In this document: one piece after another, positions 63,891 through 64,000 of the stretch | Numbering within the stretch: position 1 is the first letter of the stretch | How the letters are laid out: each line of letters opens with the position of its first letter | Origin: Planctomycetaceae bacterium | GTDB lineage: Bacteria > Planctomycetota > UBA1135 > GCA-002686595 | Assembly (NCBI GenBank): GCA_011525785.1 | Contig: WYBT01000049.1 | Coordinates: 113,068 to 177,067, forward strand | Length of the DNA stretch: 64,000 bases | Direction: 5' to 3' | The notes under the pieces: model-generated | Seen by the model: only the letters and a program-made list of their open reading frames with translations | The model's database searches: none | Told to the model about the DNA's origin: nothing | Position numbers and translations under genes: made by a program

Positions 63891-64000
63891 ATGAACCGCG
63901 TAGCGAAAACGTCGGAGCGCCTGTCCTGCAAGGTTCTTCGGCGGGCGCCGCCGGAAGCGACCTGCAAGGTCGCTGAGGACGCCGCACGTCGAAGAAAACG
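63891..64000 (+). CDS. Open frame leaving the window (partial, tentative)
   Basis: From an ATG at 63891 an uninterrupted frame (MNRVAKTSERLSCKVLRRAP onward) runs off the end with 36 codons. It is basic and lacks a ribosome binding site. The surrounding sequence has a 10-bp direct repeat (CCTGCAAGGT) and a small hairpin (63956-63974), so this may be the edge of a mobile element or the start of a gene. Neither can be shown from the visible part. Confidence 0.3.
   Translation, partial: MNRVAKTSERLSCKVLRRAPPEATCKVAEDAARRRK

Overview
This 64 kb window is a GC-rich bacterial chromosome segment whose gene content points to the phylum Planctomycetota. That placement is an inference from gene families, not from a marker phylogeny. 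The signs are many secreted proteins and lipoproteins of unknown function, FG-GAP/VCBS and carboxypeptidase-regulatory-like proteins, an ECF sigma factor fused into an operon with a large membrane-anchored FecR-like protein, and cysteine-bearing C-terminal modules of the kind seen on planctomycete exported proteins. GTG and TTG starts, GTGA stop/start overlaps, and TANNNT boxes only 6-9 nt before several start codons suggest compact and partly leaderless transcription units.

Layout. 0.1-13 kb is a minus-strand housekeeping block: nadD, a WecA/MraY-type transferase, a phosphoesterase, yidC, mnmE, nrdR, a class III ribonucleotide reductase homologue lacking a recognisable glycyl-radical site, and smc. 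13.4-20.6 kb holds a small lipoprotein, miaA, a secreted protein, two co-transcribed secreted beta-propeller proteins and a cyclase-family lipoprotein. The upstream propeller gene has a 10-bp tandem repeat in its signal-peptide region that leaves it out of frame with its ATG. 20.6-27.9 kb carries a Rieske ferredoxin, citrate synthase, a sugar cluster (DPM-like transferase, UDP-sugar dehydrogenase, epimerase), an SGNH protein and a dienelactone hydrolase. 28-37 kb has a TPR protein, the ECF sigma/FecR-like pair, Bcp, a Sel1 lipoprotein, a beta-helix protein, a membrane protein and a RhuM remnant. 37.8-47 kb has an M29-like protein, tRNA-Arg, a TPR/FG-GAP pair interrupted by a 105-bp perfect palindromic element, Hsp20, a lipoprotein and a mosaic secreted lipase. 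47-54.6 kb is a minus-strand operon of leuS, a membrane glycosyltransferase, a short RNase R and a cupredoxin lipoprotein, next to a PuuD-like membrane protein. 54.7-60 kb has tRNA-Ala, lysS, lolC/E, lolD and tyrS. The right end has a lipoprotein, a carboxypeptidase-regulatory protein, a Cys-rich secreted protein and the start of an open frame that leaves the window.

How the genes work together. The translation set (leuS, lysS, tyrS, two tRNAs, miaA, mnmE) and the membrane and lipoprotein set (yidC, lolC/E, lolD, many lipoproteins) are typical core functions. The best regulatory evidence is a perfect palindromic NrdR box inside a TTGACA promoter ahead of nrdR and the RNR-like gene. The most unusual feature is the 10-bp repeat at 19.4 kb, which has the structure of a phase-variation switch for a pair of exported proteins.
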